Source of the DNA: JBBDQZ01 sp040905705
Lineage (GTDB): Bacteria; Bacteroidota; Rhodothermia; Balneolales; Natronogracilivirgulaceae
Direction of reading: 5' to 3'
Length of the DNA: 64,000 nucleotides
Assembly (NCBI GenBank): GCA_040905705.1
Contig: JBBDQZ010000076.1
Location: 1-64,000, forward strand
The notes below the pieces were generated by a model. It was not told the origin of the DNA, did not search any database, and saw only the letters and a list, made by a program, of their open reading frames with translations. The stretch's first letter is position 1. Every line of letters begins with the position of its first letter. The translations under genes and the position numbers were made by a program. Shown here in pieces: positions 45,138-54,600 of the stretch.

Positions 45138-45875
45138 ATGCAATTATTTGTCGATGTTGGACGCTATTGCAGGCTAATATACGAAGCAATACGCTCTTCC
45201 ACCGAATTTGATATGTATCGCAAGAATTTGGTTATGGAGATGGTAAAGACCGGCTACGATTCCCTTCCTATTATTATTCTTGCCGGATTTTTTACTGGTG
45301 GTGTGATGACTATTCAGACCTCCTATCAGCTGGTATCCGGATTTATCCCTCCGGAAACCATCGGGTCCATTGTTTCACAATCCCTGCTGATCGAGTTGGG
45401 GGCTGTAATCAGTGCACTGGTTTTGGCCGGACGGGTGGGAGCACGTATCGCTACCGAGCTGGGAACGATGTCTGTTAGTGAACAGATTGATGCTCTTGAA
45501 TCCATGGGCTTTAATTCTGTTACATTTCTGGTGATGCCGCGTGTATTGGCAGGTATATTCATGTTCCCGGTAATCTATATCGCCGCTGTTTTTTCCGGAA
45601 TTATCGGTGGGTTAGTCGCCGGAATATTGACCGGGTCGGTGCCGGTTGCCGATTTTATGTCAGGATCACGACAGGTATTTACCCCTGCAGATGTCAGTTT
45701 CGGGATCATAAAATCTTTCGTATTCGGTTATATCATTACCTCTATTTCATGCTTTAAAGGCTATTTTGCAGCCGGAGGAGCCGAAGGGGTGGGACAGGCC
45801 ACGACCCAGGCCACTGTTTTGAGTTGTATTTATATTCTGCTGGCAGATTTTATTCTCGCTTTTGTCCTTTTGTAA
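45138..45875 (+). CDS. mlaE: MlaE-type ABC transporter permease
   Basis: A 245-residue inner-membrane permease of the phospholipid (Mla) transport family, with five or six hydrophobic segments and the family motifs TGGVMTIQTSYQL, the ELGAVISALVLAGRVGARIATELGTM cluster and EQIDALESMG. It is the first gene of an mlaE-mlaF-mlaD operon and should form a complex that moves lipids between inner and outer membranes. The genes for the outer-membrane component MlaA and periplasmic MlaC/MlaB are not in the window, which is usual outside Proteobacteria. Confidence 0.95.
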   Translation: MQLFVDVGRYCRLIYEAIRSSTEFDMYRKNLVMEMVKTGYDSLPIIILAGFFTGGVMTIQTSYQLVSGFIPPETIGSIVSQSLLIELGAVISALVLAGRVGARIATELGTMSVSEQIDALESMGFNSVTFLVMPRVLAGIFMFPVIYIAAVFSGIIGGLVAGILTGSVPVADFMSGSRQVFTPADVSFGIIKSFVFGYIITSISCFKGYFAAGGAEGVGQATTQATVLSCIYILLADFILAFVLL

Positions 45876-45889
45876 CAGCTTGATCAATT

Positions 45890-46624
45890 ATGATTGAAAT
45901 TAAAAATCTGACAAAAAGCTTCGGTGATACCCTGGTTTGGCGAAATATCAACCTTGCCATAGATGAGGGAGAAACCCTGGCTGTAATTGGTAAATCGGGT
46001 TCGGGAAAATCGGTGCTGTTGAAGCATTTTAACGTATTGCTATATCCGGATGAAGGCCATGTCTATATTGACGGTATCGATGTTTTTGATATGCGATATG
46101 CCGCCTTGAGAAAACTTCGACAAAGGTTTGGCGTATTATTTCAGGGCGCTGCACTGTTTGACTCTATTACCGCATTCGAAAATGTCGCATTCCCGCTCCG
46201 TTTTTTTTCCAATATGAAGGAAGAGGAAATCACCGACCGGGTTATGGAATCTCTGGAATTGGTTAATCTGCAAAATATCGGTGTGAAAACACCTGCGGAA
46301 CTTTCAGGAGGCATGAGAAAGAGAATCGGGTTGGCACGGGCAATTGTTCTCAAACCCGATTATCTTCTTTATGATGAACCTACATCCGGGCTGGATCCCC
46401 AAACATCGGATGAAATCAATGATCTGATTATCTCTATGGCTGAAACGCTTGACATAACTTCGGTGGTTGTTACCCACGATATGCATAGTGTGCTTCGTGT
46501 TGCTGATAAAGTGGCATTTCTGAATGAACAGGAACTTAGCTGGTATGGTACGATCAAAGATCTAAAAAAGTGTGAAAACGAAGAACTGAATGCCTTTATC
46601 AAGGCCAGCATTTTTTCTATATGA
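45890..46624 (+). CDS. mlaF: MlaF-type ABC transporter ATP-binding protein
   Basis: A 244-residue cytoplasmic ATPase powering MlaE. Walker A is GKSGSGKSV, Q-loop FGVLFQGAALFDS (with the Mla-typical ALFDS), signature LSGGMRKRIG, Walker B LLYDEPTSGLDP and a His switch VVTHDM. It starts 15 bases after mlaE, and mlaD follows 22 bases later. All three lie in one transcript. Confidence 0.95.
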   Translation: MIEIKNLTKSFGDTLVWRNINLAIDEGETLAVIGKSGSGKSVLLKHFNVLLYPDEGHVYIDGIDVFDMRYAALRKLRQRFGVLFQGAALFDSITAFENVAFPLRFFSNMKEEEITDRVMESLELVNLQNIGVKTPAELSGGMRKRIGLARAIVLKPDYLLYDEPTSGLDPQTSDEINDLIISMAETLDITSVVVTHDMHSVLRVADKVAFLNEQELSWYGTIKDLKKCENEELNAFIKASIFSI

Positions 46625-46645
46625 ATATTAAAGCGGAGACCGGTT

Positions 46646-47578
46646 TTGAAAAAAAAGCAAAATGAATTAAAAATTGGCCTTACAGTAGTTATTGCAATGC
46701 TGGTTGCTATTATTGGTTTTCGGTTGATGCAGGATGTACCCCTATTTCGTCCCGGTTTTCAGCTGTATTCGGTATTTGAACAGGCAGATGGCATAAATAT
46801 CGGTTCCTCCGTCTATATGTCGGGTGTCAAAATCGGTTCTGTCAATCAGGTCGACCTTGAAGGTCCGGACAGTGTAGTGGTCGGTTTGAATATTACTCAC
46901 ATATACGGAATTCCAGTTGGATCCCAGGCACGTATTGAACCTTCAGATTTAATTGGTGGAAAAAGAGTTTCGATTATTCACTCCGGAAAGGATGAGATGA
47001 TTCCGAATGAAGGATATATTGAAGGTCATTTCGACCAGGGGATGTTTGCAGAATTGGGTGAGTTTACTGATGACTTAAAGCCGGAAATCACTCGATCGAC
47101 CCATAGCCTGGCAGAAGTGCTGGAACAAATCGACTTCGTTCTTAAAGAGGGAGGAAGAGAGGATATTCTTCAAACCCTGAACGCATTAAACCGTTCGGCC
47201 CGGGACGTGAATCTCCTGCTGGACAGACGAAGTTCCGATCTTGAGCAATCGATAATCAGTTTACAGAATATTATGGCCAATCTGGATACACTCAGCTCGG
47301 GTCGCGATACACAGCTTGACAGTCTTCTGTACAACCTTGAAGTTACCACGAGAGAGCTGAGTGTGGTATCCGATGAACTGGGAGGGGTGAGTTCCGAATT
47401 ACACTTGATGATGAGAACGATCAATTCCGGGGAAGGCACACTCGGAAAGTTAATCCAGGACCCCTCACTGTATAATAATCTGGACAGTCTGGCTGTAAAC
47501 CTGAAGAATGTCTCCCGCATAATGCAAGATGATCCCGGTTACTTTCTGAAATACATGCGTCTGGTTGATTTCTTTTAA
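46646..47578 (+). CDS. mlaD: MlaD-type MCE-domain lipid-binding protein
   Basis: A 310-residue protein anchored by one N-terminal helix (about 11-30) with an MCE domain (about 37-115, including VYMSGVKIGSVNQVDL) and a long helical C-terminal region that probably forms a coiled-coil tube or tether. It starts at TTG, supported by GGAG nine bases upstream. MCE proteins ring the MlaEF pump and shuttle phospholipid through the envelope. The longer C-terminus than E. coli MlaD suggests a needle-like extension, as in PqiB or YebT, but with a single MCE domain. Confidence 0.92.
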   Translation: MKKKQNELKIGLTVVIAMLVAIIGFRLMQDVPLFRPGFQLYSVFEQADGINIGSSVYMSGVKIGSVNQVDLEGPDSVVVGLNITHIYGIPVGSQARIEPSDLIGGKRVSIIHSGKDEMIPNEGYIEGHFDQGMFAELGEFTDDLKPEITRSTHSLAEVLEQIDFVLKEGGREDILQTLNALNRSARDVNLLLDRRSSDLEQSIISLQNIMANLDTLSSGRDTQLDSLLYNLEVTTRELSVVSDELGGVSSELHLMMRTINSGEGTLGKLIQDPSLYNNLDSLAVNLKNVSRIMQDDPGYFLKYMRLVDFF

Positions 47579-47792
47579 GAGGGGTTCTGTTCTCTGCCAG
47601 GTTCAATGGTAACATGGGATCTTTCCCAAAACAGGAGGTGGTGGATGCCGGGCGGTTCCTGCATTTACACGAAACCTTTTTTTCCGGCGTTATGGCTATT
47701 AGCTTTGTATTTCACAGCGGTTCCCGTATCTTCCAAAGCTATTATTTCGAGTAATCAATTACTTTACATTTAGACGTTTCAGAGGTTTTCCT

Positions 47793-49889
47793 ATGGGTTT
47801 AATGCAAAAACTGAGAGCCAGTACGAAATACATAATCTGGCTATTGATTTTGTCATTTGGTCTGCTTTGGGTACTGGCGGACACCCAGGTTTTTGATGCT
47901 ATGGTATCCGGGCCTCAAAATATGGGGGAAGTGAATCGCGATCCTGTTTCATATGCAGAATTTAACCAGCGGATGAATTTGTATATCGAGCAACATCGCG
48001 AACAGACCGGTGCTTCCCCGGATATGGAATTACGTGCCCAATATGAAGATATGGCCTGGGATCAGTTGGTCATTGATAAAATCCTGAAACAGAAAATGCA
48101 TGATATGGGCATAACGGTTACTGATTCAGAGTTAATAGAGATGGTGACGGGTGAGAATCCTGATCCTTATATCCGCCAACAGTTTATGCGTGAAGATGGG
48201 ACGATCGACCGAGTGGCTCTGCAAAATGCAATTGAGGCTCCGGAGAATCGTGAAATCTGGATTATGATAGAACGTCAGTTGCGTGAACAACGGCGCCAGC
48301 AAAAGCTCAGCCAATATTTGCAAGCATCCCTTCGAGTCAGTGAATTTGAAGTTTTGCAGTATTACAAAAAGCAAAACAGCCGGGTAGATTTTCGTTATGT
48401 ACGCTTTCCCTATGCGGATGTTCCCGGTGACGAAATTGAAGTTTCCGACGCGGAAATTCGCACCTATTACCAAAATAACAAAAGTCGGTTTCATCGAAAT
48501 AAGTCCTGGCGGTTTTCTTATGTAACGTTTCCGATCCAACCGACTGAAGAAGATACATTGCGAACCCTCAACCGGCTTTCCGAGCTTCGTGACGAATTTC
48601 GCCAGGCGGATGATGTTGAGCAATTTCTTTCCGATCACTATTCGGAAACCAGCTATTTCGAGAACTACCTGAAAGCTTCCGAAATCCGGCGAGAGCATCT
48701 TAATGTATTTGAGCTGGATGTCAATGAGGTCAGTGAGCCTTATTTATATCAAAACTGGGTACATATGATCCGGTTACTCGAAGATCGGCCGGCTGAGCAA
48801 ACCTATGTGCGTATTCGTCAGATCCGGTTGAATGCCGATGAAACCGGACAGGAACTTGCTGAGGAGTTGGTACAGCGTATTGAGGAAGGAGAATCGTTTG
48901 AACAACTGGCCGCCGCTTATTCACAGCATAGTGAATCTGTAAATCGTGGCGGTGAATTGGGATACATCGAGCGAAATGACAAGCCGGCGCCAATATCGGA
49001 TGCCATATTCAGTGCATCCGCCGGCTCCATCATTGGCCCGCTTGCTGGAAATGACGGTATTTATATATTTCAGATTGTAGACCGAACAAACAGGGATGTA
49101 CGTTTTGCCGATCTGAGCCGGAATATCGAAGCAGATCCTTTTGAGACTGTTCAGCGACTGTCCAATGATGCAGATGATTTTCAATATTTTGCGGCATCGG
49201 ACGGTTTTCGTGAAGAGGCTGAGCGTAATGGATATACCATTCAGGAAGGATTTGTGTCAGAAGGAAATCCCATTATCCCGGGACTTGGACAAAGCCGGGT
49301 GATTTTGAATGCGTTGTCCATAATGCGCAGAGGCAGAGTATCGGATGTGATTGAAACCGAAGATATGTTTATTGTTATCAGGCTGGACGAGGTGATTCCG
49401 GAAGGCCCACGTCCACTGGAGGAAGTTCGGTCACAAATTGAATCGCTCGTACGAGATCAGAAACGGCGTGAGGTTGTACTCCGCCAGGTCAGTGATATGC
49501 TGGACAGTGTTGCGTCACTGGATGAACTTGCTGAATCGAGTGGAAAAACCGTAGAAATTGCAGAAAGGGTGCGTTTAAATGCTTTCGTTGTACCTGGCGC
49601 AGGTCGTGAACCCAAAATCATAGGATCTGCATTCTTCCTTCCCCCGGGAGAATATTCTCCCCCCATTGCCGGGAATAACGCTGTATTTGTAATGGTTGTA
49701 GATGAACGCAGTGAAGCCGACCCGTCTCTTATAACCTCCGATGAACGCAGACAGATTAGGGAGGAACTACAACAACAACAAAATAACAGATACGGCCTTG
49801 TCTGGATGGACCGCCTGAAATCGGAAGCGGACATTCGTGATTTCCGTACGCAACAGCGCCTGGCAGCGTCTCAGCAATCAGCTATGTAA
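47793..49889 (+). CDS. PpiD/SurA-like periplasmic peptidyl-prolyl isomerase
   Basis: A 698-residue protein with an N-terminal membrane anchor (about 12-30), a SurA-N-like chaperone region (about 40-200) and a parvulin-type PPIase domain (about 345-435, including LAEELVQRIEEGESFEQLAAAYS and GGELGYIERND). A second, degenerate PPIase-like region and a helical tail follow. The layout is that of PpiD, a chaperone near the SecYEG exit, though the anchor helix could equally face a broader envelope role. It may have its own promoter in the 213-base gap after mlaD. Confidence 0.9.
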   Translation: MGLMQKLRASTKYIIWLLILSFGLLWVLADTQVFDAMVSGPQNMGEVNRDPVSYAEFNQRMNLYIEQHREQTGASPDMELRAQYEDMAWDQLVIDKILKQKMHDMGITVTDSELIEMVTGENPDPYIRQQFMREDGTIDRVALQNAIEAPENREIWIMIERQLREQRRQQKLSQYLQASLRVSEFEVLQYYKKQNSRVDFRYVRFPYADVPGDEIEVSDAEIRTYYQNNKSRFHRNKSWRFSYVTFPIQPTEEDTLRTLNRLSELRDEFRQADDVEQFLSDHYSETSYFENYLKASEIRREHLNVFELDVNEVSEPYLYQNWVHMIRLLEDRPAEQTYVRIRQIRLNADETGQELAEELVQRIEEGESFEQLAAAYSQHSESVNRGGELGYIERNDKPAPISDAIFSASAGSIIGPLAGNDGIYIFQIVDRTNRDVRFADLSRNIEADPFETVQRLSNDADDFQYFAASDGFREEAERNGYTIQEGFVSEGNPIIPGLGQSRVILNALSIMRRGRVSDVIETEDMFIVIRLDEVIPEGPRPLEEVRSQIESLVRDQKRREVVLRQVSDMLDSVASLDELAESSGKTVEIAERVRLNAFVVPGAGREPKIIGSAFFLPPGEYSPPIAGNNAVFVMVVDERSEADPSLITSDERRQIREELQQQQNNRYGLVWMDRLKSEADIRDFRTQQRLAASQQSAM

Positions 49890-49910
49890 AGGGCACGGGC
49901 AAAATCTGTT

Positions 49911-51032
49911 ATGAGTTTTTCATCGGTTGATCATAAGCGAATGAAACGCGCACTCAAGCTCGCGGAAAAAGGGAAAGGTTATGTTGCACCTAACCCTCTG
50001 GTAGGGTGTTTGATTTATTCCAGGGAAGGCGAGTTAATCGGTGAGGGTTATCATGAACGCTATGGCCAGGCTCATGCGGAAATCAATGCATTAAACAAGG
50101 TCAGGAATACTTCGGATCTGCAGGATGCCACAGTCTATGTAACACTGGAACCCTGCTCTCATCAGGGGAAAACGCCTCCTTGTGCCCATGAACTGACCAG
50201 ATACCCGCTTGGCCGGGTGGTGGTGGCCATGCAAGACCCCAATCCCGAGGTCAACGGGAAAGGCATCGCATACCTGAAAGCTCACAATATTATGGTTGAG
50301 ACCGGGTTGCTCGAAGAAGAGGCAAGAAAACTTAATGAGGTCTTTCTGTTCAACATTCAATACGGTAAACCTTATGTCGTACTGAAAATGGCACAGACAC
50401 TCGACGGGTATATTGCTGCACCGGACGGGAATTCACAATGGATTTCTGGTGAAAAAGCCAGAAAAAAAGTACATCAGTGGCGGAGTGAGTATGACGCCGT
50501 ATTGATTGGGCGCAATACGGCTCTTTTGGACAATCCGAGATTGACGGTGCGTCATGTAAGCGGGAGACAACCCAGGCGTATTGTTCTCGACGGGCCTGGA
50601 ATACTTCCGGAGCATCTCCATCTGTTCAGTGATATCCACGAGGAGAAGACCATCCGGGTTACGTACCGGCAAGGGGGCTTGATGAAGGAACATGATCCTG
50701 TACTTAACATGCTTCAACCGGAATATTTCCGGGGACAGACGATTCACGTATCCGAACTTGATGGACATTGCAATATGGAACAGGCGATCAGTAAAATCGG
50801 TGACCTGGGATTAACTTCCATACTTGTAGAAGCTGGAAACAGCCTGGCGTCAGCTCTTGTCCGGGATAACATGGTAGATAAACTTCAACTGTTTATCTCC
50901 CCAAAATTGCTGGGTGGTGGCACTCGAAGCTTTTTGGGACTCGGAATTGAAAGAATGAGTGAAATTATCGAATTTAAATCAGGTAGCTGGACAAAAACAG
51001 GCGAAGACATGCTGTTTACCGGGTATTTCTGA
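49911..51032 (+). CDS. ribD: bifunctional riboflavin biosynthesis protein RibD
   Basis: The protein carries out two early steps of riboflavin synthesis: deamination of the pyrimidine (residues 1-145) and reduction of the ribosyl chain with NADPH (about 150-373). The deaminase zinc site is intact: HAEINAL and PCSHQGKTPPC. The reductase half has the VVLKMAQTLDGYIA, GRNTALLDNPRLTVR and VEAGNSLASALV motifs. It starts 21 bases after the ppiD-like gene and is followed by ribE. I saw no FMN riboswitch ahead of it. Confidence 0.96.
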   Translation: MSFSSVDHKRMKRALKLAEKGKGYVAPNPLVGCLIYSREGELIGEGYHERYGQAHAEINALNKVRNTSDLQDATVYVTLEPCSHQGKTPPCAHELTRYPLGRVVVAMQDPNPEVNGKGIAYLKAHNIMVETGLLEEEARKLNEVFLFNIQYGKPYVVLKMAQTLDGYIAAPDGNSQWISGEKARKKVHQWRSEYDAVLIGRNTALLDNPRLTVRHVSGRQPRRIVLDGPGILPEHLHLFSDIHEEKTIRVTYRQGGLMKEHDPVLNMLQPEYFRGQTIHVSELDGHCNMEQAISKIGDLGLTSILVEAGNSLASALVRDNMVDKLQLFISPKLLGGGTRSFLGLGIERMSEIIEFKSGSWTKTGEDMLFTGYF

Positions 51033-51112
51033 TAGCCCTGTTTTTATGGGTACTCCGAGTTAACGGAGATGTTTTAATAACAAAGAATCTAACTTGTAAA
51101 CGGATCAAACGG

Positions 51113-51751
51113 ATGTTTAACGGAATTATTGAAGAACTGGGGGAAATCACCTCGGTGAGGGATATTGGGGGTGGAAAAGAATTGACGATCGCTTGCCGGC
51201 TGGCCGATTCCATGGAGATAGATGACAGTTTGTGCGTCAACGGGGTTTGCCAGACGATTGTTCGCTGTGATCAAAAGTCAGTGACGGTCCAGGCAGTGGA
51301 GGAGACCCTGCGTAAAACCACCCTGGGAGGACTGAAATCCGGATCGGAAGTCAACCTGGAGCGCTCACTAACCCTTTCACAGCGTATAGACGGGCATATT
51401 GTGCAGGGTCACGTCGATACTACCGGCACGATCAGGCAAGTACATAAAGAAGGGGTTGACTGGCTGTATACCATTGCTATTGACCGGGAATGGAAAGACT
51501 TGATTGTCGGGCGCGGAAGCATTGCCGTAGACGGCATCAGCCTGACCGTTGCCCGGGAAGACGGTGATACGTTTACCGTCGCGATCATCCCGTTCACCAG
51601 GGAACACACGGTGATCAAAAACGGCAAAAAAGGTGATCATGTAAATCTTGAATTTGATATTCTTGGTAAATATGTAGTGCGATTCCTGCAAAACCGGGAA
51701 GAGGGACAAAATGTTCAAGATGTAAGGAATCCATCACGTTTTTCCCTATAA
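51113..51751 (+). CDS. ribE: riboflavin synthase alpha subunit
   Basis: Riboflavin synthase joins two lumazine molecules to form riboflavin. The 212-residue protein has the duplicated lumazine-binding barrel: MFNGIIEELGEI and the VCQTIV region in repeat 1, then the HIVQGHVDTTG motif and the repeated fold in the second half (about 100-200). The 12-residue C-terminal tail beyond the fold is polar. It follows ribD after 80 bases, and the two probably act in one pathway operon. Confidence 0.96.
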   Translation: MFNGIIEELGEITSVRDIGGGKELTIACRLADSMEIDDSLCVNGVCQTIVRCDQKSVTVQAVEETLRKTTLGGLKSGSEVNLERSLTLSQRIDGHIVQGHVDTTGTIRQVHKEGVDWLYTIAIDREWKDLIVGRGSIAVDGISLTVAREDGDTFTVAIIPFTREHTVIKNGKKGDHVNLEFDILGKYVVRFLQNREEGQNVQDVRNPSRFSL

Positions 51752-51756
51752 GTGCA

Positions 51757-54585
51757 TCATTGAAACCGGTTGATCGGACTGGAACTTTTCTCAAGATTGT
51801 TGAGGCCCGGCAGTTTCTGGAACAGTCCCTGAAGTTGTGAATCGCGGACGGTCAACCGAAAGAGAAAAAACTTGAAATCACCGAATGGATTCCACTGAAA
51901 GGTCAAATCCCAACAATGGAGATTCCGGGTAATGTTAAATCGGGAGGGCGTGAGTTCACGGTCGACAAAATCATAACCAAGTTGTGTGCCCATTTGCCAT
52001 TCCGGTGTTAAACGGATTTGGATATTTTGTGCGTTGACAATAGCTCTGCGTCGTATCTCTCCACCGGACACTAACTGCCAGCTGTAATTGAAATTCAGAT
52101 TAAAAGACCATGGAACATCAATACGCTGAACCTGTCCGTCATATATAGCCTGGTCGATCGGATGAAAATAGGATTGATCAAACGGATCGTAGTGTTTCGG
52201 ATAATGCCAGGATGCCTGCGTGGTGCGGCTGTGTGAATTCCCGCCCCCACTAAACTGGGTACTGGCACTGAAACGGAAATTGATTAACCGCATTAACCGA
52301 TTCGACTCTTCCCAAAGGTACCGGTCTATACGTATGTCGTTTTCATCGGTGTCGTAAAAACTGAATGCGGCATTGGCATTCAAACGTATATTTTGAAAAA
52401 AACTGGATGAAATAGAAGTAGTCAGATCAGACAGGTTGAATCTTTCAGCAGCAAAGTTGTAGTTGACGTTGACATTGAGCCGGTCAATCAGTCGAATGGT
52501 GCGCTCGCTGCGTTCACCGGTTGTATCTCTGTGTACTTCTTTTGTTTCCAGAATGTTGTTGATAGAAAGGCCCAATGTCTGTTGCCGCCCGGCACCCGGA
52601 CCACCGATGATACCACCTTCAAATTTTGAGTATATCTGTGTATCGCCATCCAGGCTGGATTGTACATCCCGGTACACCCCCCAATACGGCACGCTGAAAT
52701 CCGGACGGTAACTAAAACTTATTGAAGGTCTCAGGGTATGCCGGAACCCTTCAAAACGGCCGATTCGAGCCTCGGTGATTCCATAGAGAGTCGTATTGGC
52801 ACTGAGACTTGTCTGGAAATCGCGACCGGTATCAAATCCCGTTTCCATTCTTGAAACCACCCGGCTCTGATCGGCATCCCACTCCTTTCGCAAAGTTTGA
52901 GGATACCAGTATTCGTTCATGTTAATGTTTGTCGAGAGATTGGCAAACGGAGTGCTTAAAAGTTGGGCATTGGCGGATACGGTATGGCGAAGACCGATAT
53001 TGATATGCCGAAAATCGCCAGTAGCCGCACGGTGTCTGGACGGGCTGAGCAATGCTTCCCAGAAGTCGATCTCCGTATCTTCTGGCCGAAAATTATATCG
53101 CGATTGCAGGTTGTTACGGTATTGAATGTTGATGGATTCATACCAGGACTGTCCGGCACGGGTTCCGGTACCTTGAAAAGGTGTTATTCGTCGTAGTGAG
53201 AAAGATACATCCGGGCCGGTCAGAGAAGTCAAGTCGGTAGCAAAATTCCGGGAATGTCTACCGGAGATGTTGAATGAGTAGGATCCTGCGGGATGATTGA
53301 AGTTATAAGCTACACGCGAGCTTGTACTTGTTTCAGCACGGTCATTGATGTCGTAAGAATTACGGTTATAATAATCTTGTGTTCGAAGATTAATATGGGC
53401 TGATACAGACGAATAAGGATTGATCGTTTGACTGTGATTGATTCCGATGCGCCGTTGAATATTGGCTGAAAAATCCGGATCGGTTGGCTCAAGCCCCTGA
53501 TCTCGGGAATAACCGAATTCGAAAGAACCGTTATACCGGTTGGTTCGACGATAATTCATTCGTGAATCCAGGTAAAACGTTCCCGAAGTGAAGATGTCGA
53601 GCGACATTTGGCCGGTCAGGTAATCATTGAAATATTGAAACCAGCCAAGATTCTGTATACCAATTCCTCTGCGTTGCTGATCCTGGTAGGTAAACGACGG
53701 CTCGATAATTCCCGATTGTCTCCGGGTCATTCGTGAAGGCACATAACCGAATGGAAATACAAACGGGTAAGGTATATCCAAAATGAAAAGCCGTGCCTGA
53801 GTAAAAAAGATTTTATCTTCATCGACAACCTTCATTTTGTGGGCACGGATGTAAAAATGAGGGTGATCCAGATCACAGGTAGAATATATTCCGTCTTCAA
53901 CAAAAACAACATGTGAATCGATACGCTTTACCTGGGTTCCAATGACATTTCCCTGATCCATATTGAGGCGTGCCACATCAAATTTACCTTTGTCGGTTCG
54001 GTAATTATACTGAATCCGTTGACTGCGGATCTGGTCTTCACCACGTTTGAGAATCGGTTGTGAAAGAGTGTCATCCGGTTCTGCAGCACGGGCACTCATC
54101 AGGTTTTTGTCAAGATTCAGCAAGACTTCACCCGCTGTCAATTCACCTTCTTCATGATGAACCCGGGCATTTCCATGTAAAGTGATTCTGCGTTCCCCCC
54201 GGGTAGTAAAAATCAGGGAATCCGAGGAGGAAAAACGGATCTCGTCGATGCGAGTTTCATTTTGTGTAACATTTCGGAGCGAGTCTGTTTGTCCGGAATG
54301 GTCACCGGTTGTGGCTGGATTGTCGATCGTCGATTCCGTCTGTATTACCTCTGACGAATCAGAAGAGATTGAAATTGAATCTGATGGATCGGGGCGGGTG
54401 CTGTTCGGCAGAGAATCCGATGCCACTTCCTGGTTTGTTTCTGTAACACCGGAAATAGTTATGTCAGATTTTGAAATCGGAAGATTAAACCGGCCCGCCG
54501 GATCGGCATATCCATCCGAAACAGGAAAAAATAATCCTGCCGATATAAAAAGACATGTTATGGTCCAAATATGTGCTGCGGGCAC
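51757..54585 (-). CDS. lptD: LptD-like outer-membrane LPS-assembly protein
   Basis: A 942-residue predicted outer-membrane barrel starting at GTG. After an N-terminal hydrophobic segment and a Ser/Thr/Asp-rich low-complexity linker (about 40-120), an OstA-like jelly-roll domain (about 125-290) is followed by a very large beta-barrel rich in alternating aromatic and Asn residues (about 290-930). This is the LptD arrangement, and the cysteine pattern of the E. coli protein is absent, as is common in Bacteroidota-type LptD. It would insert LPS or a related lipid into the outer leaflet. It follows the ROK kinase gene by 15 bases. Confidence 0.8.
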   Translation of the reverse strand: MPAAHIWTITCLFISAGLFFPVSDGYADPAGRFNLPISKSDITISGVTETNQEVASDSLPNSTRPDPSDSISISSDSSEVIQTESTIDNPATTGDHSGQTDSLRNVTQNETRIDEIRFSSSDSLIFTTRGERRITLHGNARVHHEEGELTAGEVLLNLDKNLMSARAAEPDDTLSQPILKRGEDQIRSQRIQYNYRTDKGKFDVARLNMDQGNVIGTQVKRIDSHVVFVEDGIYSTCDLDHPHFYIRAHKMKVVDEDKIFFTQARLFILDIPYPFVFPFGYVPSRMTRRQSGIIEPSFTYQDQQRRGIGIQNLGWFQYFNDYLTGQMSLDIFTSGTFYLDSRMNYRRTNRYNGSFEFGYSRDQGLEPTDPDFSANIQRRIGINHSQTINPYSSVSAHINLRTQDYYNRNSYDINDRAETSTSSRVAYNFNHPAGSYSFNISGRHSRNFATDLTSLTGPDVSFSLRRITPFQGTGTRAGQSWYESINIQYRNNLQSRYNFRPEDTEIDFWEALLSPSRHRAATGDFRHINIGLRHTVSANAQLLSTPFANLSTNINMNEYWYPQTLRKEWDADQSRVVSRMETGFDTGRDFQTSLSANTTLYGITEARIGRFEGFRHTLRPSISFSYRPDFSVPYWGVYRDVQSSLDGDTQIYSKFEGGIIGGPGAGRQQTLGLSINNILETKEVHRDTTGERSERTIRLIDRLNVNVNYNFAAERFNLSDLTTSISSSFFQNIRLNANAAFSFYDTDENDIRIDRYLWEESNRLMRLINFRFSASTQFSGGGNSHSRTTQASWHYPKHYDPFDQSYFHPIDQAIYDGQVQRIDVPWSFNLNFNYSWQLVSGGEIRRRAIVNAQNIQIRLTPEWQMGTQLGYDFVDRELTPSRFNITRNLHCWDLTFQWNPFGDFKFFLFRLTVRDSQLQGLFQKLPGLNNLEKSSSPINRFQ

Positions 54586-54600
54586 CGGATATGTGTCTTG